A DNA stretch of 64,000 nucleotides. Source: Pedobacter sp. KBW06. GTDB lineage: Bacteria; Bacteroidota; Bacteroidia; Sphingobacteriales; Sphingobacteriaceae. The notes below the pieces were generated by a model. That model was not told the DNA's origin. It saw only the letters and a program-made list of their open reading frames with translations, and did not search any database. The translations under genes were made by a program, and so were the position numbers. The DNA is taken from the NCBI RefSeq assembly GCF_003852525.1, contig NZ_QAJL01000003.1, positions 1,704,061-1,768,060 on the forward strand, read 5' to 3'. Positions 1 through 8,634 of the stretch are shown here, piece after piece (position 1 is the first letter of the stretch; every line of letters starts with the position of its first letter).

Positions 1-612
1 GACCAGGAGAAAAGATTGCTGCATTCCCTGCTGGCTAAGCTTGGCATTCATACCAGCAACTTCCCGCTTGCCGTATCGCACATCAATTCGTCTTTTAAAC
101 CAACAGAGAATTTCTCTTTCCTGAATACTATAGGTACAACAAGCAATGCCTTTTTTACGGCATTAAATGTCAATGTAAGGGATGCCGCAGTTGATCCTAC
201 CTTAGTAGCTCAGCTGAAAACAGTGGCAGAACAAACCCGGATTCCTGTAGTCAAAGCCGCAAAAGGGCATTGGTCATTAACTTATTATAAAGAAAGAGAT
301 CCTTTGATGGTCACTGATGAGGAAGAAATGCAGCTGATCAGGGCAGAGCTTGTGATCCGCGGCCTGATTCCGGGTGATGCCACTGCACTGGTTAACAGCG
401 TGATTCAAAAATATGATGCGAGCGGTAACTCAAACCTCAAAACCGCGTTGTCGGATCTAGGCACGCTTACTGCCATCCGTCGTATTTTCCTATCCTGGAG
501 AGGGACGCGCTTGATTGACCTGAGAAGGTTCAATGTCGATGGTGACCTGAACCCGGGTTTTACGAAGAGGAAATGGCACTGGATCAGTGTTCCTGAAATT
601 GAAACCCGTTAA
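1..612 (+). CDS. SusD/RagB-like outer-membrane lipoprotein, C-terminal part (cut by window edge)
   Basis: The frame is open from base 1, so only the last ~203 residues are present and the start and signal peptide lie outside the window. The tail has the SusD-type C-terminal pattern: an acidic lead into 'LIRAELVIRG', a spacer, then 'RRIFLSWRGTRLIDLRRF', equivalent to the RR-x-E-L-x-x-EG-x-R-W-x-DL-x-R block of SusD proteins, and a last strand 'WHWISVPEIETR' like the usual (I/V)P.xEI ending. Family knowledge: SusD lipoproteins cap SusC transporters and bind the ligand at the cell surface. The match is diverged, so the call is moderate. A strong terminator follows 15 bases after the stop, marking the end of its operon. 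Confidence 0.6.
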   Translation, partial: DQEKRLLHSLLAKLGIHTSNFPLAVSHINSSFKPTENFSFLNTIGTTSNAFFTALNVNVRDAAVDPTLVAQLKTVAEQTRIPVVKAAKGHWSLTYYKERDPLMVTDEEEMQLIRAELVIRGLIPGDATALVNSVIQKYDASGNSNLKTALSDLGTLTAIRRIFLSWRGTRLIDLRRFNVDGDLNPGFTKRKWHWISVPEIETR

Positions 613-627
613 AATCTTATATCTATC

Positions 628-670
628 AAAACACCCGGTATGAATCTAATTTCATACCGGGTGTTTTGTT
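628..670 (+). terminator. Strong intrinsic terminator after the SusD-like gene
   Basis: A perfect 16-bp stem (AAAACACCCGGTATGA at 628-643 paired with 652-667) with an 8-base loop runs into a T-rich end. It starts 15 bases after the stop codon at 612. Because the left arm begins with an A run, it could also work on the opposite strand. Confidence 0.85.
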
Positions 671-1003
671 TCGGAGCAAATGCAACCCTGATTTCAGCTC
701 CCCCCGTTCGGAATCAGGAAACGAACAATTACAGGTTCAAAATGAAAAACACCACCCCATTTTGAAAGACTACAGCTAATCCCCCTTCCTTCTTAAAAAA
801 AAAAATACATTTCAGATGCCCTGAGGGGCATTTATTGATTATACCCAGTTTAAGGCATCCCCTTTGCCGCTTTCCGCGTATAAAAATCAAAAAGATGGAA
901 AACTACAAACTCCTCCAACATCCGGCGCATCATTCTGTGCCCCGATTACCATTCAAAAAAGTAACTGTAAACCTGGATTTTAACCTTAATTAACCCTCAG
1001 ACG
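671..1003. other. Intergenic spacer upstream of the SPFH gene, with a tiny ORF
   Basis: No convincing gene. The spacer contains an 11-base A run (797-807) followed by a small hairpin (ATGCCC at 816-821, GGGCAT at 826-831). A 32-codon ATG-initiated ORF at 895-993 ends 10 bases before the next start. That ORF has no recognisable motif and is listed only as a possible leader peptide. Confidence 0.5.
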
Positions 1004-1906
1004 ATGTTTCTTATTATTTTAGGATTGCTGATCACCACCATCAGCTTCATTATTGCCAGAACTGATCAGCAGATTGCAAAATTCAGCAAACTTATCCGTA
1101 TTGCAGGTATCGTTCTCACCTTACTGGGCGCCGCACTTTCTATGTTCAAGGTAGTCGACGCAGGACAGGTAGGCGTAAAAACCTTATACGGAAAAGTAGA
1201 TAATGATGTACTTTACAGTGGACTTAACATTATTAACCCTCTGGTTGAGGTCACTACTTTTGACGTTAAAACACAAAACTATACCATGTCTGCCATTCAC
1301 GATGAAGGCAGTAAATCAGGTGATGATGCCATCCGGATTTTAACCTCCGATGGACTGGAAGTCACGATCGACCTTTCCGTTTTATTCAGTGTTCAGCCAA
1401 AGGATGCACCAAAAATTTTGAAAGAAATCGGTGGGGATTACCTGGATAAAGTGGTCCGTCCGATCGCAAGAACGGCCATCCGCGACAATGCCGTGTCCTA
1501 TGAAGCAGTTGCCCTGTACTCCACCAAACGCCAGGAATTTCAGAACAAGATCTTTTCTACCATCAATCATAGTTTTGCCAAAAGAGGGCTTAAACTGGAG
1601 CAGCTGCTGATCAGAAATGTCACTTTACCTGAATCTGTCCGCAAAACGATTGAATCAAAGATCAATGCTGAGCAGGACGCACAGAAAATGCAGTTCGTAT
1701 TACAGAAAGAAAAACAGGAAGCAGAGCGGAAACGGGTGGAAGCACAGGGTATCGCCGATTATCAGCATATTTTGTCTACCGGTCTGAGCGATAAACAACT
1801 CCAGTACGAATCTATAAAGGCACAAAAAGAGATCGCCTTATCTCCAAATACCAAGATCATCATTATGGGGAACGGAAAAAATCCTGTAATTTTAGGCTCA
1901 AACTAA
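1004..1906 (+). CDS. SPFH/Band 7 (prohibitin-like) membrane protein
   Basis: 300 aa. Two hydrophobic segments (about residues 1-18 and 31-48) are followed by a prohibitin-type SPFH domain (about 50-230). Visible family signatures include 'VDAGQVGVKTLYGKV', the central 'VVRPIARTAIRD' and 'LIRNVTLPESVRKTIESKI', then a charged helical stretch (about 220-250) likely to form the oligomerising coiled coil. Prohibitin-family proteins form large membrane-bound rings that organise membrane domains or shield proteases; no specific partner can be read here. The ATG follows a pyrimidine-rich leader without a strong Shine-Dalgarno, which is usual in this phylum. The aspartate kinase starts 17 bases downstream, so the two are probably co-transcribed. 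Confidence 0.88.
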   Translation: MFLIILGLLITTISFIIARTDQQIAKFSKLIRIAGIVLTLLGAALSMFKVVDAGQVGVKTLYGKVDNDVLYSGLNIINPLVEVTTFDVKTQNYTMSAIHDEGSKSGDDAIRILTSDGLEVTIDLSVLFSVQPKDAPKILKEIGGDYLDKVVRPIARTAIRDNAVSYEAVALYSTKRQEFQNKIFSTINHSFAKRGLKLEQLLIRNVTLPESVRKTIESKINAEQDAQKMQFVLQKEKQEAERKRVEAQGIADYQHILSTGLSDKQLQYESIKAQKEIALSPNTKIIIMGNGKNPVILGSN

Positions 1907-1923
1907 GTCGTTATAAACCTTAC

Positions 1924-3300
1924 ATGTTAACAGTAGAAAAAATAGGCGGCACTTCGATGAGTGCCTTACAGGAAGTCATAAAAAATATCATATTATTTGA
2001 GCGTAGCGGTCAACAATTATATAACAGGATATTCGTAGTCTCTGCATTTTCAGGGGTAACGGATCTGCTGCTGGAGAACAAGAAAACCGGGGCTCCGGGT
2101 GTTTACCACCGTATTGCAAAACAGCAGGATTTTCATCGTCCCTTAAAGGAACTGATTGTTAAATTAAAAACGATCAATAAAAAATATGTGGACCTGGGTC
2201 TGGACCTTGCCGTTGCTGACCGTTTTATTGAGAACCACGTTAAAGAAGCGCAGACCTACCTGGAAAACCTGGCCAATATTCTGGCTTCGGGTTATGTGAG
2301 CAGAGAGGGCATCCTTCAGGCAGCACGTGAAATTCTTGCATCCATCGGAGAAAGCCATTCGGCATTCAACTTCACCAATATCCTGCAGAATATGGGCATC
2401 AATACCCGCCTGGTTGACCTGAGTGGATTTGGTGATCACCGTCCGTTTACGATTGACCAGCGTATCAAACATGCCTTCAAAAATATTGATTTTGAACAGA
2501 CCATTTGCATTACAACCGGTTATGCGAAGGGTACGGAAGGGATCATGAGGGAGTTTGACCGTGGTTATTCTGAAGTGACTTTCAGTAAGATTGCGGAGTT
2601 CCTGAAACCTCAGGAAGCAATCATTCATAAAGAATATCACCTTTCCACGGCCGATCCGGCATTGGTAGGCATAGACAATTGTATTCCTGTAGGCTATACC
2701 AATTACGACATTGCTGATCAACTGGCGGATGTGGGTATGGAGGCCATCCACCCTAAAGCTTCAAAACCGCTTGAAGTAAGTGGCATTCACCTGAGGATTA
2801 AAAACACCTTTGAGCCTTCACATCCGGGAACATTGATTACCCGTGAATTTATATGTGAACACAAACGTGTGGAAGTTATCACAGGAACGGATAAACTGAT
2901 GATGATCGATGTGTATGACCCTTCCATGGTAGGAAATGTAGGAAGTGACCTTCAGATCATGCAGACCTTTTTCGATTATAATGTAAGTTATACCTTTAAA
3001 GCAACAAGTGCCAACAGCATCTCTATCGTTATCTGGGCACGTGATTTTAATAAAAAACTCATCAGTAAACTGGAAGAGGATTTTGAGAAAGTGACCGTAG
3101 AAAGTGTGGCGATGGTTTGTTTGCTGGGTACGAACATGGATCAGCCGGGTTTATTGGCAAAAAGCGCCTACGCCCTTACGGAAGATGGAATCAACATCAA
3201 AAGTGCGGGTTTTGCGCTAAGAAAAGTAAACATCCAGTTCTTAATTGCACCGGAGCACTTCAAAAGAGCCATTATCGCATTAAATAAAGCTATGGGCTAA
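1924..3300 (+). CDS. Aspartate kinase, Ask_Ect-like subtype
   Basis: 458 aa. Phosphorylates L-aspartate to aspartyl-4-phosphate, the first step towards lysine, methionine and threonine. The N-terminus 'VEKIGGTSM' is a variant of the usual V-x-K-F/Y-GGTS motif. The kinase core continues through 'ITTGYAKGTEGIMREFDRG', 'STADPALV', 'AIHPKASKPLEVSGI' and 'RIKNTFEPSHPGTLI'. Two ACT-like regulatory repeats occupy about residues 320-458. The VEKIGGTSM start and the F-x-RGYSE replacement of the usual GRGGSD resemble, from memory, the aspartokinase subtype found in ectoine clusters (Ask_Ect), but no ectA, ectB or ectC is nearby. The stop overlaps the next ATG by one base (TAATG), implying translational coupling to the acetyltransferase. 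Confidence 0.85.
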   Translation: MLTVEKIGGTSMSALQEVIKNIILFERSGQQLYNRIFVVSAFSGVTDLLLENKKTGAPGVYHRIAKQQDFHRPLKELIVKLKTINKKYVDLGLDLAVADRFIENHVKEAQTYLENLANILASGYVSREGILQAAREILASIGESHSAFNFTNILQNMGINTRLVDLSGFGDHRPFTIDQRIKHAFKNIDFEQTICITTGYAKGTEGIMREFDRGYSEVTFSKIAEFLKPQEAIIHKEYHLSTADPALVGIDNCIPVGYTNYDIADQLADVGMEAIHPKASKPLEVSGIHLRIKNTFEPSHPGTLITREFICEHKRVEVITGTDKLMMIDVYDPSMVGNVGSDLQIMQTFFDYNVSYTFKATSANSISIVIWARDFNKKLISKLEEDFEKVTVESVAMVCLLGTNMDQPGLLAKSAYALTEDGINIKSAGFALRKVNIQFLIAPEHFKRAIIALNKAMG

Positions 3301-3800
3301 TGACAAACAGAATTTACCTCAAAAAATTCTCTGCATATACTGATTTTTCAGACTATTACCTGCTCGTTTCCAATGAGCAGGTAATGGCTATGGTTACTGA
3401 AAGGGGGCTTCCCATGGAAGAAGCCACAGCAGAATTTGAAAACGTCCTCAAAAGGAATGAGAAATATCCTGATTTTGGTCGTTTCAAAATATTCGACTCC
3501 GCTACCGATCAATTTATAGGCTTAGGAAAAATGGACCTGAGTGATACCGTGACCGGTGAAGCAGAACTCGGCTATTTACTATTGCCCGAATATTGGGGTA
3601 AAGGTTATGGAACTGAAATCGCACAGCATTTAATGGCACTTGCAGAATCCAGTCCCTTTCTCCATAAGATTACCGCCATCATTGATCCTGCAAATGCCGC
3701 TTCAAGAAAAATTCTGATCAATCAGGGTTTTGTATCTGAGCAGATTGCCGAAATAGACGGACTTCCGGGAGAAATATTGGGGAAAAAGATCAAAGGCTAA
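3300..3800 (+). CDS. GNAT-family N-acetyltransferase, RimJ/RimL-like
   Basis: 166 aa, a single GNAT domain. The acetyl-CoA-binding motif A is visible as 'GYLLLPEYWGKGYGTEIAQ', followed by 'HKITAIIDPANAASRKILINQGF', the typical C-terminal half of RimJ/RimL-type enzymes in which an Asn-x-x-S helix precedes the last strand. Acceptor unknown: it may be a protein N-terminus, an amino acid or another small amine. The ATG overlaps the stop of the aspartate kinase, so the two proteins are made from one message. Its own stop overlaps the convergent AraC gene by 4 bases. It does not look like EctA despite the Ask_Ect-like neighbour. Confidence 0.85.
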   Translation: MTNRIYLKKFSAYTDFSDYYLLVSNEQVMAMVTERGLPMEEATAEFENVLKRNEKYPDFGRFKIFDSATDQFIGLGKMDLSDTVTGEAELGYLLLPEYWGKGYGTEIAQHLMALAESSPFLHKITAIIDPANAASRKILINQGFVSEQIAEIDGLPGEILGKKIKG

Positions 3801-4696
3801 AGTGCCAGATTAGCCCGGCTCAGGCCATGATAAGCATCAATATAAGCACGGGGCGATTGCCCGGTCACGCTCTTAAACACGCGGTTAAAATTGGTAATGC
3901 TGTTAAATCCGGCCTTGTAGGCAACTCCGGAAATGCCATCGGTTTTTGTTCCTGCAAGTAAACTTTTGCAGGCATCATTTACCCTCACTTCATTCAAAAA
4001 GGAAACAAAGGTATGTCCGGTATGCTGTTTAAAATAGCGGCAAAATGCCGGTGGAGTCATATAAGCGGTATTTGCAATGTCGTCCAGCGTGATCTGCCGG
4101 TTATAATTGCGCATGATAAAATTGATGATATTACTCAGCCTGATCCCTTCATCTTCAGAAATATCTGAAGAATAAACCTCGGAACAAAGAACTTCCACCT
4201 CCTCATTTATCCCCTGAAGTGTATTCAGCAACTGAACAAGGTTAAACAGAACATGGGTCCCCGATGACTGATGAACTTCAAGAATCTGGTTAGAAATCTC
4301 CTGAGCCCATTGCTGCGGGATTTTAAAACCATGTTTATTGTTCTTGAAAAAGGAATTCAGCAGCTTCATCTCCGGTAAGTCAAATAAGGCTTTCAGGATC
4401 CCCGAAGGGTTAAAATAAAGAGAACAGGCAGAGATATTTTTATTTTCATCACCAGCAAAGTACTCAGGATTCGACTTAAAAAGATGTGGCAGATTCGCTC
4501 CTATCAGAAAAACATCCCCTGAGGAAAAGGAATGCATGTTATTCCCCGCAATTAAAGTCCCCTCTCCTTTCTGAACCCAGGTAATCTGCCATTCGTCATG
4601 ACGGTGAAGATACTGGTAAAAGTAAGGCTGGGAAATGTACTCCGATATGACACTTTTATCGTCTGGTACAAACAACGTAAATGGAAATACTTTCAT
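3797..4696 (-). CDS. AraC-family transcriptional regulator of the hydroxyproline operon (inferred)
   Basis: 299 aa. The N-terminal cupin-like effector domain (about 1-130, with 'YLHRHDEWQITWVQKGEGT' and 'GDVFLIGANLPHLF') is followed by a C-terminal AraC DNA-binding domain (about 195-290) with two helix-turn-helix units: 'ITLDDIANTAYMTPPAFCRYFKQ' and 'ISGVAYKAGFNSITNFNRVF', ending 'GQSPRAY'. It is the last gene on the strand after the four hydroxyproline catabolic genes, 108 bases after the oxidase gene. That spacer holds an 18-bp perfect inverted repeat and a matching direct repeat, good candidates for its own operator. Regulation of the operon is inferred from position. Confidence 0.88.
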   Translation of the reverse strand: MKVFPFTLFVPDDKSVISEYISQPYFYQYLHRHDEWQITWVQKGEGTLIAGNNMHSFSSGDVFLIGANLPHLFKSNPEYFAGDENKNISACSLYFNPSGILKALFDLPEMKLLNSFFKNNKHGFKIPQQWAQEISNQILEVHQSSGTHVLFNLVQLLNTLQGINEEVEVLCSEVYSSDISEDEGIRLSNIINFIMRNYNRQITLDDIANTAYMTPPAFCRYFKQHTGHTFVSFLNEVRVNDACKSLLAGTKTDGISGVAYKAGFNSITNFNRVFKSVTGQSPRAYIDAYHGLSRANLAL

Positions 4697-4706
4697 ATCT
4701 GGTCGG

Positions 4707-4746
4707 TTTACTGAATGTTAATATACGGATATTAACATTCAGTAAA
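4707..4746. promoter_or_regulatory. 18-bp perfect inverted repeat upstream of the AraC gene
   Basis: The left arm TTTACTGAATGTTAATAT (4707-4724) and its exact complement (4729-4746) flank a 4-base loop. The structure begins 11 bases upstream of the AraC start codon (4696, minus strand). There is no T run after it in the direction of transcription, so an operator or 5'-leader hairpin is more likely than a terminator. Part of the left arm with the loop (ATGTTAATATACGG, 4715-4728) recurs with one change as ATGTTAAAATACGG at 4764-4777. Confidence 0.65.
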
Positions 4747-4804
4747 GACGTAAAACCATTATCATGTTAAAATACGGTTACACCTAGTTAATATTTGCCA
4801 AGCG

Positions 4805-6049
4805 TTAAAACCTTGAAAGAGAAAAAGCACTGATTTCTATTTCCGTTTTTTGGCCTGAAATGAGTTGGCTTACCAGGGCACCCGTTGCAGGGCCCAAACT
4901 TAATCCCATCATGCCATGTCCCGTAGCGACAACTAAATTTTTCAATTTCTCACTATGTCCGATATAAGGTAAACCATCAGGCGAAGAGGGTCTGAATCCA
5001 AACCAGACCTTTTCGGCAGCAGGAAGCTGCGGATGCAGGTTACTGAAATACTTCGGTACTGCCTCCACAATGCCTTTTACCCTTTGCATATTGACGCGAT
5101 TGTTAATTTTATCCAGCTCCATTGTACCGCTATACCTGATCGATCCATTCATCGGCGTGATCGCCACCCTTGCTTCACAAAGCAAGGCCGGAATTGTCAT
5201 GCGTTGTTCAGGTTCCTTTTCCATAAAAGAATAACCTTTGCCCGGCATCAGTGGCACACGGATGTCCATCATTTTTGCAAGGGCCGGCGACCATGAGCCG
5301 GAAGCCAGGACATAATGATCTGCCTCCCAGGTTTTATCTCCGGTAAACACTTTTGTTATTTTTGTTCCGTTTTGTTCGATTCTGCTCACTTCCGAACGCC
5401 GCACAATATTGACCCCATTGTGCTCCAGGTAATGAACCAAGGCCTCCATTAACTTTGGCGGATACAAATGTCCGTCGCAGCGATAATGCACTGCGCCAAG
5501 CACATCCAACCGGAGTTCAGGCTGGAGCAGCTGACATTCCGCAGCATTTAACACCCCCATATCCAGACCTAATTCTTTTGCTTTTCCGGCAAGATGGGCT
5601 TCCTCTTCTGCTACCTGCTCCGTTTTATAGAAAGCAAGTATCCCTTTGCTTTTCAATTCAAAATCAAAACCGGGTTCCCTGGCAAGGGTTTCAAAAAGTT
5701 GCTTACTGAGTAATGATAAATCTCTTAAAGGCACTGCTGAACGGGATACATGTCCGGAATTTGCAGATTTCAGGAACTTCAGTCCCCAACTGATCAGGCT
5801 CAGGTCTGCTGATGGCCGTACATAAAACGGGCTCTTGCTGTTGAACATCCAGCGGATTCCCTGCTGAACCATTCCCGGCGAAGCAAGGGGTACAAAATGA
5901 CTCGGCACAATCATCCCTGCGTTTCCAAAAGAACAGCTATCAGTGACCTCTCCTTTATCTAAAACCGTGACCTGATGACCTTGCTTGTGGAGGTAATAGG
6001 CAGAACTTAATCCGACAATCCCAGCCCCTATAATTAAAACATGCGACAT
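4805..6049 (-). CDS. FAD-dependent D-amino-acid dehydrogenase; probable cis-4-hydroxy-D-proline oxidase
   Basis: 414 aa, DadA/DAAO superfamily. The N-terminal Rossmann dinucleotide-binding motif 'VLIIGAGIVGLSSAYYL' is followed by an acidic strand end (VTVLDKG). The C-terminus has the usual 'WFGFRPSSPDGLPYIG' and 'VATGHGMMGLSLGPATG' FAD-closing blocks. Family knowledge: in hydroxyproline catabolism this enzyme oxidises cis-4-hydroxy-D-proline to 1-pyrroline-4-hydroxy-2-carboxylate. The substrate is assigned from the neighbours: an epimerase that makes the D-isomer lies 34 bases upstream, and imine deaminase and semialdehyde dehydrogenase genes lie further up the operon. As a lone gene it could only be called a D-amino-acid dehydrogenase. 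Confidence 0.82.
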   Translation of the reverse strand: MSHVLIIGAGIVGLSSAYYLHKQGHQVTVLDKGEVTDSCSFGNAGMIVPSHFVPLASPGMVQQGIRWMFNSKSPFYVRPSADLSLISWGLKFLKSANSGHVSRSAVPLRDLSLLSKQLFETLAREPGFDFELKSKGILAFYKTEQVAEEEAHLAGKAKELGLDMGVLNAAECQLLQPELRLDVLGAVHYRCDGHLYPPKLMEALVHYLEHNGVNIVRRSEVSRIEQNGTKITKVFTGDKTWEADHYVLASGSWSPALAKMMDIRVPLMPGKGYSFMEKEPEQRMTIPALLCEARVAITPMNGSIRYSGTMELDKINNRVNMQRVKGIVEAVPKYFSNLHPQLPAAEKVWFGFRPSSPDGLPYIGHSEKLKNLVVATGHGMMGLSLGPATGALVSQLISGQKTEIEISAFSLSRF

Positions 6050-6083
6050 TTATTTTTTTCCTTTTTCTTGAAACAACAGACTA

Positions 6084-7085
6084 TTAAATCACTTGAAATC
6101 CATGAGCGTAGGGATCATCATCATCAATCTTGATGGTATTGTATCCATAAACCTTCGCCCAGCCTTCCACACTTGGAATAATTGCATCAAAGTCTGCCAA
6201 CTTCAGCACCTCCTCTACCTTACCGGTAAATTTGCTTCCTATAAAGCTTTCGTGAATAAAGGGCTGTCCCGGTAATAACTTACCTTTTGCGTGCCATTGT
6301 GCCATACGTGCAGAAGTTCCCGTTCCGCAAGGAGAGCGGTCTATCGCTTTATCTCCATAAAAAACGGCGTTGCGTGCGGTTGATGTAGGGTCTAAAGGAT
6401 CTCCGGCCCATAGGATATGGCTGCAACCGTTGATCGTTTCATCCAGAGGGTGGACAAACGTATGTTGTTCATTGATGCGTTTACGGATCACCTGACTCCA
6501 GCTTATCAATTGCGAGGCGGTATAGTCCTGTACTCCCGAAAAGTTAGGCTGAGGGTCTACAATTGCATAGAAATTACCCCCATAGGCCACATCAAAACTA
6601 AGCTTTCCAAGTTCCGGACAGTCTACCTCAAGATTTGATGCAGCGAGATAGGCAGGAACATTTCGCAGTTTTACGGCGGTCACTTTTTTTCCTTCCTGCT
6701 TATATTCAATCAGGACCAGGCCTGCCGGAGCTTCCATTCTCACGATTCCCGGGATACGGGGGCTGATCAAGCCTTCTTCTATGGCGATGGTAATTGTTCC
6801 GATCGTTCCATGCCCGCACATCGGCAAACAACCACTTGTTTCTATGAACAGCACAGCCACATCATTTGCAGGGTCATGTGGCGGATAAAGAATACTCCCC
6901 GACATCATATCATGGCCCCTTGGTTCGAACATTAAGCCCGTACGGATCCAGTCGTATTCCCGTAAAAAATGTTGTCTTTTTTCACTCATATTGGCTCCTC
7001 TAAGCTGGGGGCCGCCCCCGGCTACTAATCTTACCGGATTTCCACAGGTATGTGCATCTACACAAAAGAAGGTTTTACTAGACAT
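6084..7085 (-). CDS. 4-hydroxyproline 2-epimerase (proline racemase family)
   Basis: 333 aa. Interconverts trans-4-hydroxy-L-proline and cis-4-hydroxy-D-proline, a cytosolic and cofactor-free step. Both catalytic cysteines of the family are present: Cys90 in 'MCGHGTIG' and Cys253 in 'DRSPCGTGTSARMA'. The N-terminal 'DAHTCGNPVRLV' is also a family hallmark. A Cys/Cys pair fits a racemase or epimerase and argues against the Cys/Thr dehydratase branch of the family. The length matches the family. The start codon overlaps the stop of the upstream dehydrogenase gene (TAATG), so translation is coupled. Neighbouring genes support hydroxyproline rather than proline as substrate. Confidence 0.9.
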   Translation of the reverse strand: MSSKTFFCVDAHTCGNPVRLVAGGGPQLRGANMSEKRQHFLREYDWIRTGLMFEPRGHDMMSGSILYPPHDPANDVAVLFIETSGCLPMCGHGTIGTITIAIEEGLISPRIPGIVRMEAPAGLVLIEYKQEGKKVTAVKLRNVPAYLAASNLEVDCPELGKLSFDVAYGGNFYAIVDPQPNFSGVQDYTASQLISWSQVIRKRINEQHTFVHPLDETINGCSHILWAGDPLDPTSTARNAVFYGDKAIDRSPCGTGTSARMAQWHAKGKLLPGQPFIHESFIGSKFTGKVEEVLKLADFDAIIPSVEGWAKVYGYNTIKIDDDDPYAHGFQVI

Positions 7086-8632
7086 TATGTGTTGGTTCTG
7101 TTTTGGTTGATCAATCTATAAATCCCCAGAGGGTTGCCATCTTTTAGTGCGTCCGGCAAGAGTTCCAGTGCCCAGTCCTGCCAGGCAAGAGGCCTTACAA
7201 AACGATAAATTGCAGTCGTACCCACTGAGCTAAACCTACTGTCGTTCGTAGCTGGGTAAGGTCCGCCATGCTGCATGGCGCTGCAAACCTCCACTCCTGT
7301 AGGCACCCCATTCCTGATCATCCGCCCTGTTTTATCCTGGATTTTACTGATTAGTTCCGGGTATTGGCTCAGCTCATTTTCCGCAGCAAAAAGCGTTACC
7401 GTGAGTTGTCCCTCCAAAGCATCCAGCACTTCTTCCATTTGCCGGATGTCTTCCGCAATGACCAGCAAGGAATATGGACCAAAGATTTCTTCCTGAAGAT
7501 GCGCTGACTGGAGAAAACCTGTAGCGCTAACCTGAGCTATTTTAGCGATAGACTGATTTTGTAAATCAGTATTCTTCAATCCTGACTCCGCCAATAAGCT
7601 AACTTCAGCCGCGTTCAATACCTGCTGCGTACGTTGCTCATAGTTGCTGAAGATTCCTTCAGTCAGCATTGTTGCTGAAGGTGTTCTGGAGATGATCCGG
7701 TTCAATTCCTGTTTAAACTGGTCCAGTTCCTCAGACTGCACAGCGATTAACAGACCGGGATTGGTACAAAACTGTCCTGCGCCCAGGGTGATCGATGCAG
7801 CACATTTTGCAGCAAGCTCAGTTGCTTTTTCTGCAATTGCCTCCGGCAATAAAACCACCGGATTGATGCTACCCATTTCTGCAAATACCGGAATGGGTTG
7901 CTTACGTTGTTGCGCCAGTCTGACCAGCGCCATCCCTCCTTTAAGAGATCCCGTGAAGGTCACTGCCTTAGTTTTTGGATGGGTCACCAGATAGGTTCCG
8001 ATTTCATAGCCATCGTCATACAGTAAAGAGAAGATTCCATCAGGAAGCCCGGATTTACGAACCGCATTTACTATTGCCGAACCCACCAACCTGCTTGTTC
8101 CCAAATGCGCCGGATGTGCCTTTACAATTACCGGACAGCCTGAAGCAAGCGCAGAAGCGGTATCTCCTCCTGCAACAGAAAATGCGAGGGGAAAATTACT
8201 CGCTCCAAAAACTACTACCGGCCCCAGTGGAACCAGCATCCGTCGGATATCCGGTCGCGCAAGCGGTTGTCTTTCAGGCATTGCAGTATCTATGATCGCC
8301 TCCACCCATGATCCCTCTTCCACCAGCTGAGCGAACAACTTTAACTGTCCTGTTGTACGGCCAAGCTCTCCCTGCAATCTTCCTATCGGCAAACCACTTT
8401 CTTCAGCTGCCCTATTGATCAGGATATCGCCCAATGCAGCAATCTCATCCGCAATGCACCTTAAAAAAGCTGCTTTGACATCCTTGTTAATGTTTTTATA
8501 ACTTTGAAAGGCCTGTTCAGCAGCCGTAAGTGCTTCATCGGCCTCGCTTAGTCCGGATTTTAAAAACTCACCTTCCAGGGCTTTGCCCGTAGCCGGATTT
8601 AAGGCATAAAAAGTCCCATTCATATGTTCCAT
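7085..8632 (-). CDS. 2-oxoglutarate semialdehyde (2,5-dioxovalerate) dehydrogenase
   Basis: 515 aa, aldehyde dehydrogenase superfamily. Oxidises 2-oxoglutarate semialdehyde to 2-oxoglutarate with NAD(P)+, the last step of the hydroxyproline route. Visible residues: Asn146 in 'FGASNFPLAFSVAGGD', general base Glu252 in 'FAEMGSINP', and nucleophile Cys289 in 'GAGQFCTNPG'. The 'GASNFPLAFSVAGGDTASA' block and 'KAHPAHLGTS' are typical of this subfamily and unlike betaine or succinate semialdehyde dehydrogenases. The ATG lies 2 bases after the upstream deaminase gene, and its stop overlaps the epimerase start. A second in-frame ATG at 8623 is an alternative start. Confidence 0.9.
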   Translation of the reverse strand: MEHMNGTFYALNPATGKALEGEFLKSGLSEADEALTAAEQAFQSYKNINKDVKAAFLRCIADEIAALGDILINRAAEESGLPIGRLQGELGRTTGQLKLFAQLVEEGSWVEAIIDTAMPERQPLARPDIRRMLVPLGPVVVFGASNFPLAFSVAGGDTASALASGCPVIVKAHPAHLGTSRLVGSAIVNAVRKSGLPDGIFSLLYDDGYEIGTYLVTHPKTKAVTFTGSLKGGMALVRLAQQRKQPIPVFAEMGSINPVVLLPEAIAEKATELAAKCAASITLGAGQFCTNPGLLIAVQSEELDQFKQELNRIISRTPSATMLTEGIFSNYEQRTQQVLNAAEVSLLAESGLKNTDLQNQSIAKIAQVSATGFLQSAHLQEEIFGPYSLLVIAEDIRQMEEVLDALEGQLTVTLFAAENELSQYPELISKIQDKTGRMIRNGVPTGVEVCSAMQHGGPYPATNDSRFSSVGTTAIYRFVRPLAWQDWALELLPDALKDGNPLGIYRLINQNRTNT

Positions 8633-8634
8633 AT

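Noticed and set aside
3300..3800. GNAT gene as ectA (diaminobutyrate acetyltransferase) because of the Ask_Ect-like neighbour
   Set aside because: Motifs are those of RimJ/RimL-type enzymes, and ectB and ectC are absent.
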